NCBI GenBank assembly: GCA_004369045.1
Contig: ML213506.1
Location: 1,056,264 to 1,120,263 of the forward strand
Source: Heliocybe sulcata
Lineage: Eukaryota > Basidiomycota > Agaricomycetes > Gloeophyllales > Gloeophyllaceae
Reading direction: 5' to 3'
DNA: 64,000 nt
The notes below the pieces were generated by a model that saw only the letters and a program-made list of their open reading frames with translations, ran no database searches and was not told where the DNA came from. The stretch's first letter is position 1, and each line of letters begins with the position of its first letter. A program made the translations under genes and the position numbers. This document shows positions 57,486 to 64,000 of this stretch, piece after piece.

Positions 57486-60400
57486 CTAGCGGCGCAGCGC
57501 AGAAAGCATCTTCGCCAGGGCGTTGATCTGCCCCTTCTGGACCTTCTTCGGGCTGCCTTCGAGGTACTCCTCGGGATCATCATCATGAAGATCCGTGGTG
57601 CTCGTCGCCGCATCCTGCCTCAGACTCTGGCTGAGCGGGCTCTTCGGCTGGCCGGGGCGCTCAGAGATCGTGTCGAGGTTCGCGTTCGGCTTGCGCGTGC
57701 GCGCCTTGCGCACGGGCGGCTGTCCGAATATATCACCGACAGGCTTGGGGTGCAACTGGCGAGGCAGCTCGTGCAGCTCCCAGGGCATACCCGTCATGAC
57801 TACACCAAACATCAGCACAATTTCTCAACATATTACAGCCTGTACAACTCACACTTAACATTCGGCGGAATATCCCTCGGCCGCTCTTGCCCATACGGCG
57901 ACCGCGAAGCAGGCGCCCCCGGCGCATTGGGCTTCTGAGCAGGGTTCCTCCAGCTCTCCGCCGAAACGCTCGTCGCCACCGTCGACAAACTGGCCTTGCT
58001 CCCATTGCTCACGCTGTACCGCGTAAACGCAGACGAAGACGTCCCAGCACTCGACGTCGACATCATCGAGCTCCGCCAGTTGCTCGACGCCATTGAACTC
58101 GAACTCGATGCGACCTGCCGCCCGCTGCGCGTGCTCGTTGGCGAGACACCGCGCGATGAGGGGCCCCATGTCGCCGGGTCGTTCCGCACCGGAGGCTGAG
58201 GAGTAGCAAGCACCGGGATCGCGTCCTTGCCCCGGGTCTGCCGCCCGCGCGCCCAAGGCTCCTGGCGATCCGCCGGCGCAGAGTGATGCTGCACCGCCGG
58301 CGCCTCGAGCCCCATAATCAGACTCGTCACATTGCTCGCCGTCGCAGACATCACCTTCCCATTCCCATAGCTCGACCCCGTCTCCATCTCCACCGCCCGG
58401 TCCGTCGAGCTCGTCCGCCCAAAGCCCAGCTTCCACTTGCTCGCCTTCTTGCTCACAGGCGGAGACACAGACGGTATGCTCGCAAACGACTCCGTCGGCG
58501 ACCCCGGTCCGAAACTCGACACAAACGACGACGATCTTGACGTCCGGCTCAGCTCCCGCGCCAGCGCCTGCGACGCACTCGCCAGCATCTCCGACGTCCG
58601 GTTCTCCTCCTCGACCCCACTCGCGACCCCAATCACGCTCGGCGCGTTCGTAGCCAGCGGCGACGCCAAACTTCCCTCCTTCGCGCCCTTGCCCTTGCGC
58701 GCACCCCGCTTCCTCCTCTTCGTCGTAGACGTGCACCTCGACGCAGTCTCCACCTCCGCCGGCTCCTCCTCCAACACCTCTGGCACCGTCTCCTCCACAA
58801 TCACCACACTCCTCTCCTCCTCCTCCAACGCCGGACCCAAACTCGGCTGCCGCGACCCCAGCGTCCCAGTCGCCTGCCTGCTCGCCTGCCGCGAGCTCGG
58901 CCTTCGGGAACATGGCACCGAGCTAATCGGGTGGCCCTGCACACTGCTCACACTCACAACACGCCTATGCCCGCCGACCTCGCCCTCGACGCCGAACAGC
59001 GCCGGCAAGTCTCTCGCCCACTTCCCAAACGCCCCAGCCGAAACCCGCTGCGAGTCGTCCTGCGGGTCGTCCAGGATGCAAAAGACGTTCTCAGCGAGGT
59101 ACCGAGCGACGGGCTCGGTCATGCCAGGGAAGCGGCCAAGAAGGAAGGGCACGGGGTGTTGGCGGAAAAGCGTGAACGACGAGCACACGCCCTCGGTCGT
59201 GTCCGTCCATGGATTGAAGTGGTACAGCCTAGACGTCGGTGATCAGGGCATTCCAGATGTAAAACGATTTGATGAGAAAAAGAAGACCCCAAGAGTGAGA
59301 AAGCATATAGTTAGCCCACACATCTGCCAGCCAGGTCACAAAGACACGCACATGTTGATCAGAACAATCCCCAGCGACCACACATCCGCCCCACGGGGCA
59401 GATACGTCGGTGCAACATTGTTTCTGCATTCTAACGCACGCAAATCAGCATCCGTCACAACCCAACTCAAAGACAACACCCACCAAAACTCATATACGGC
59501 GCACTCCCACAATCCATATCCGAGCTCTCCCAATCCCGCGTGCTAAGCCCAAAATCACTCAACTTGACCACCACCTTTCGCTCCCGCTCCCTTTCTCCCT
59601 CCCATCGGTCCGTCACAATAAAATTCTCAGGCTTAATATCCCGATGGAACACGCCCACGTCATGGCACGCCGCCACCGCCTCGCACATCTGCGCAAACAT
59701 GCTCGCCACGAGCTTCAGCCGCGTGCGGCTTAGGAGCGTCGTCGGGTTGTGCGAGCCAAGCAGGCCGGGAGTCGGCGGCGTCGGCGGGGAGGCGTCCGAG
59801 GTCGGAGAGGGCGTCAGAGGAGGGGTAGTCGGGGCGGAAGGAGGCTGCGGGGAGTAGTGGTCGCGAGACTGCTCCAAGAAATAAAAGAGGTCTTCGCCAG
59901 GGACGAATTCAAGAAGCAAGAGCAGGTAAGAATCGGTCTCGAAGGTACGGTGCAACGTCACAATGTTCGGGTGAGCAGGGAGGGACTGGTGGATGGTTAC
60001 CTGGCATGACCACAGATCAGATCATAGACTTTGGTAGACTATATGCGCATATACGCACCTCTGTCATCTGTGCCTCCAAAGCCTCCTCGTCGAGGTTCGC
60101 CTTGGACAGACACTTGATCGCAAACTCGCGCCCGTACTCGACCCGCCCCAGCGACTTTGCGCTAAAGGCGTCGTCGAGCTCCATCGCGCCGAGCATGTGG
60201 CCGTTATCGCTGAAGCTGCTGCGGCTGAGAACCTCCCTGACAAGATAGACGACGGCGTAGCTGCCGGTGCCAAGGCGGCGCATGACCTCGAACTCGCGGA
60301 CGGGTTCCTGGGCGTCCTGGGGGGCGCAGGTGGAGAGGACGTGCGTGGCCTCGTCGATGGGCACGAGGCGCACGGTCTCGCCGTCGAGCTCGAGGCCCTC

Positions 60401-60940
60401 GCCGACGACGTCGCCTGGGTAGAGGATGTCTTGCACGCCAAACGAAGAAGAGGTGGAGAAGCGTCGGGCGGGGGGTCTTGGGCTGTCGATGGAGGCGGTG
60501 CGAGGGACGGGCGAGGGGAGATAGGGCGAGCGGGGGACATGCTTGGGAACTTGAGGGGGGGCAATCGGAGAAGGAGGGAGAGAGGGCTTGGGAGAAGGAG
60601 GGATACAAGAAACGGATGGTTGACGAGGAATAGAAGATACAGTGGAAGCAGAAGGGAGAGAAAGCGGGATTGCGTGGGGATGGGGCAGACATGCGAAAGC
60701 AGAAGTAGTTGGAATGTTGTCGTGGCTGGAAGGAAGACGCTTGATGGCGTTGCGCTGGAAAACGCCCATTGGGCCGCGACGCTCCTTGGGCGTAGTCACG
60801 GCAGGCTGTTGCGTGTCATTATGGGCTGTACTCGTAGAGCGCGTAGAAGAAATGGAGTCAGTGCTGATATTATGCTTGTCTTTGTGCTTGAGAGAGGGCT
60901 GAGAGGGGATGGGGAAGGGCTGAACGGTGTACTGCAACAT
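57486..60940 (-). CDS. Ser/Thr protein kinase, Ran1/Ksp1-like
   Basis: Five exons: 60940-60059, 60000-59484, 59430-59352, 59228-57853 and 57799-57486 (1055 aa, frame closes). A Ser/Pro-rich N terminus of ~215 residues precedes the kinase domain. The glycine loop is LGTGSYAVVYLV and the VAIK Lys lies in FAIKCLSK. The catalytic loop is FHRDIKPENF (~411), then LSDFGLST (~441) and CGSAPYMSFE-CRNN, a form typical of the Ran1/Pat1, Vhs1/Sks1 and Ksp1 group of nutrient and meiosis regulators. A ~45-residue Pro/Ser/Thr insertion sits inside the domain. The domain ends with LYHFNPWTDTTEGVCSSF, followed by a ~500-residue low-complexity tail. The last exon (GMPWELHELPRQLHPK) was joined using a GTGAGT donor at 57852. 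Confidence 0.9.
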
Positions 60941-63855
60941 TAGCGGAGCTGTAGGAGTCGGAGGGGGGTGTTCTCAGCAAAGAGGACAGACAAGACCTGC
61001 TGATTGTCTGGTGGGGGAAAAGGACATGCAGGATGCAGCCAGCTCTCAGGGAGGAGAGCGCCGTCGACGTTGCGGGCGATGGCGAGAGGAAAGCGAGTTT
61101 CCAATGGCACTGCCTGGGGGCGCAACGACGGACGGATGACTTGGTGGAGGAGGGAGAGAAGGGACGTGGGCAGGGGAGTAAATCAGCAGTGGCGGAGTCT
61201 GGGACCATGTGCTCGGAGACGCTTCTAGTCCACGCGTGCACACTGCCTTCCATCCTATTTACAGACAACGCCTCTTATCGTCTACGCAGTCGTCCACACT
61301 GCAAGGTACCTTCACACGCTCCCACTAATCACCCCGCCGCCCCCCCGCCCTCCTCTTTCCATGTGCATCGTCGCCGTCCTGCACAGCAACCACCATCGCC
61401 GTCCGTTCCGTCATCCGGGTATTGATGGCGTCGTCCTCAAGCGACCTCGTGTCTTTACGACGCGACCTTGCGTGTCTTTACGTGAACCGCAGCTGCACGT
61501 TCTTTTGATCACCATATGCTCGCGTGAAACCCTCTGGCATTCACTCCTCCACGCAATACACGGATCGAGCCGACGTCAGCGTCTCGGTCGCCGGTATTTC
61601 AATCCACAGAACCATCCAAAGTCACCCGACCTCTCCAAAGGTTAATTAGTGCCCATACGGGCTCCGGATCGACGTTCTGGGCATATGCCTCCGCGCTGCG
61701 TCTAACCATTAGGGTACTCACTACGCGCCTCTCACGCAGCAAGACAGCCAAATACCAAGGACGACCAGAGCGGCGCTCATTTACTTGTCTGGTCCGAAAC
61801 GCGCCGAGGGTATGCTACTTCCAAGCTCCAAAGGCCTCGAAAGCATCCGGTATCCTGTGCGGCTTCTCAGCTTCCCTCCCTGGACTGGGCCCGCCGGCCA
61901 AGAGCGCTCCCCACACCTATATTCTCCGCCCCGCCTGACTGTTACGTCTCTGGACGCTAATTATTACGCGCATATATCAGCCCGCCGTCAAGGCCGATGG
62001 ATCCGTTAGCCAAGTTTACCTCAGCCATCCCAATCTGCTCATCCTGAAGGCACCTGAGCTCTTACGACTGCGTTCCGTGGCTCGTACGTTGACCCTGAAC
62101 ACGACCCAGACCCAGAATCTCCACTCCTCGCATGGGTTCCTCTAGTCCTGCATCCGCATCATCACGCGCCCTCGTTCCCCCACGGTATCCCGCAAACCGT
62201 AAGACTCCCTCCATCATGCAACCACTCGCAACATCAAACATCAAGCACTAGCCTAACTCTAATACCTGCACAACTACTTACTTACTCCACACCGGCTGGG
62301 AGAAGCAATAGCGCTTGACATATTGGCATATTGGCAGAACCGACGCGCTCTTCTTCCAATATCCGTTACCTCCGTCCGGGCTTCCGAGGGTTGTGATGGT
62401 AGTATTACAGTTAGATACCGGGCCTATATTCAGCCCTGGCCTTGACGAACTACCATATCATTTCCTTAGGGCTTGCTGTTTGACGTTCCTCGCCAACAAT
62501 ACCTCCGCCCTGGCCATGCGAACGCTGCGTCCTCGTGGCTCTCCAACTGTACCTTCCGTCCCAAAATTTACTGGAGATGTCTATATTTACGACATCGTGT
62601 CTGGAAAGTCGGGCCCGCAATGCCTCCGCCTTTCGAGCTTACGTCGGTTCCGTGGTCTGCTCGATCGCTGTCTCTGGTCCTCGTTGCTGGAATTCTTGTG
62701 GACCTCTCCCCATGTATCATGTATGGCACTCTTTGTCTATTGTCTTCCTGGTCTTTCCCGTCTGCGATAAATAGTATGTTGCAAGCCCCATGGCGTCCAC
62801 GTCGTTCATAGCAATTAGGCAATCACAACTCCCAATACGACGCCTCTCGGCCGCTGTCTTTTCACCACGTCCTCAATCGATACTTGAGCATCCCTTCTTA
62901 TAGGCCCTTCCTACATCAGAACCGAACCTCGCCTTATAGCAAGCCCTGCGCCATCCGCCCGTCCTGGTAGCCATGCATCCCCACATAAATAACGCCTTCG
63001 AAGATCCCTCTCTCATGTGCTCGTATATTACGAGTTCGCGACCATCCATCTCCGCGGCACCCATGTTCCCTGGCTTTCCATGCTGGCCGTATTCCCAAGC
63101 TGCACTTCCAATACTATCTGTATGGTATTCCGCGCTCCTCCCCGACGTTGGACCCATACGTCTCTGAAGTCTGGCCACCGGCTCCGCTGTTCTGCGCCAC
63201 ATGAACTGCCTTTTCGTTCTGCTCCCGGAAAAGTACCTTCCCCCCTTCATATGATACCAGTCCATGACGCGGACATCTCGGATCCGAGCGCTCATATCGG
63301 CTTCCATCGGTCTATGAAGGCCCGGCGTATTCGACGGTGCCTAGGACCAGCTTCCAGGATCGTCGGTGGCAGCGAGCATGGCGTATACTTCCATAGTTGC
63401 CGGTGCCGGTGGCGATTCAGAGTACTGGTATGGCGACAGAAATGCTACGGAATGGTGATCTCCTTTGCGCAGTTCTCAGACACCTGTGTAGACACGCGGA
63501 CCCGCGCTTAATGGAGGAATTGGTCCCGGCCGTTGACGTTTTGACAGCGACGGGGCGGTGGTATTCACCCGTTTCACAACGACATGCTGCGTTAACTTAC
63601 GATACTCTTCTAATTATTCTCGAATGCGACGAGTACACCGATCAGTGCAGAGTGAGGTGTGCGGCTTGCCATGTTGTCCGAGATGTGTCCGTACGCGACA
63701 TCAGGGCTACACCTCTGAGATCACAAAGGACCGCCCTCGGTGAACTGCTGCTTCTGTGCATTCCAGCGTTCGACTATCAGAGACATCAACGCGTGGATCA
63801 AAACAAAGAGGAAGAGTCAACGACGTGCTCTCGCTTAGCCGCCTCGCAGCAGGCT
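60941..63855. other. long intergenic tract
   Basis: About 2.9 kb. The left part is pyrimidine-rich on the minus strand and fits the kinase promoter/5' UTR. Open frames at 62315-62770 (plus), 62873-63307 (minus; contains MDWYHMKGGRYFSGS and MDGRELVIYEHM) and 63017-63511 (plus) have no recognisable domain. The 62873-63307 frame has the most protein-like composition but no supporting splice or start evidence. Confidence 0.35.
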
Positions 63856-64000
63856 CTAATCCCCTCCCTCGGCCTCCGCCTCCTGAGCCCGAGGGGCGTC
63901 CAACACCGCCCTCCACCTCGCCTCCAGCTCGACCCTCTGCGCATCCCCACACACCGCGCGCGTCCTCGCGATCGCCTCGTTCGCCTTCTGCCCTCTCCCC
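63856..64000 (-). CDS. 3' end of an unrecognised gene leaving the window
   Basis: On the minus strand a frame enters from the right edge and stops at TAG 63858-63856. The visible ~48 residues read GQKANEAIARTRAVCGDAQR then VELEARWRAVLDAPRAQEAE. They are helical and charged, as in a coiled-coil or adaptor C terminus. The bulk of the gene is outside the window, so no function can be given. Confidence 0.5.
   Translation of the reverse strand, partial: GRGQKANEAIARTRAVCGDAQRVELEARWRAVLDAPRAQEAEAEGGD

Noticed and set aside
57855-58913. 352-codon minus-strand frame rich in Gly/Glu/Cys
   Set aside because: Alternative frame of the same kinase tail exon, with extreme composition and no motif.
58437-59546. 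369-codon plus-strand open frame
   Set aside because: Lies antisense to the long Ser/Pro-rich tail exon of the Ran1-like kinase and reads as low-complexity Arg/Pro/Ser; a codon-bias shadow.
60197-60943. 248-codon plus-strand open frame
   Set aside because: Antisense to kinase exon 1, which has clear domain content.
62873-63307. Minus-strand 144-codon frame as a DUF6593-like gene
   Set aside because: Only a vague resemblance in composition; no aligned motif, splice support or convincing start.

Overview
The window looks like nuclear DNA of a filamentous basidiomycete, most likely an Agaricomycete. The evidence is many short introns (about 45-65 nt, GT-AG, often with CTNAC-like branch points), compact gene spacing, and typical agaricomycete families: a short TKL-type kinase, F-box and MATH/BTB proteins, a basidiomycete HMG-box factor and a PHO80-like cyclin. 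No rRNA, tRNA, CRISPR array, LTR element or other virus-like element was recognised. Exon chains were built by hand from splice motifs and reading-frame continuity; most close exactly in frame, but none was checked against transcripts or databases.

Left part (1-24 kb): the 3' end of a flavin-reductase-like gene; a large Sec7/PH ARF-GEF-like gene whose Sec7 domain carries Lys where the catalytic Glu is expected; MIA40 (mitochondrial import); two divergently transcribed CsbD-like genes sharing a promoter with TGACGTCA sites; an HMG-box transcription factor; a glycine-rich RRM protein with very small exons; an HMT1-type ABC half-transporter with 17 or 18 exons; and a small conserved-looking hypothetical gene.

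Middle (24-34 kb): the most unusual gene, at 24125-25458, joins a thymine-pyrophosphorylase/5-hmdU-DNA-kinase helical domain (a base-hypermodification family first described from phages) to a C-terminal chromodomain. It borders a 6.5-kb gene-poor tract that holds three loosely related, intron-rich, unrecognised loci on the minus strand. After this come a conserved hypothetical gene (31928-33615) and the 3' fragment of another unrecognised gene.

Right part (34-64 kb): an intact TKL-type kinase with all introns in phase 0; COG5 (Golgi tethering); a Tyr/Pro/Ser-rich protein; an F-box protein; mitochondrial enoyl-CoA hydratase; a small DMAC1/DUF4536-like membrane protein; a MATH/BTB protein with an apparent frameshift; ribosomal protein L12; an aldo/keto reductase with a 15-nt exon; an unrecognised minus-strand gene; a nitrilase; a PHO80-like cyclin; a Ran1/Ksp1-like kinase; and the 3' end of a gene leaving the right edge. 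The neighbours are mostly unrelated housekeeping or signalling genes. Only the CsbD pair clearly shares regulatory DNA.
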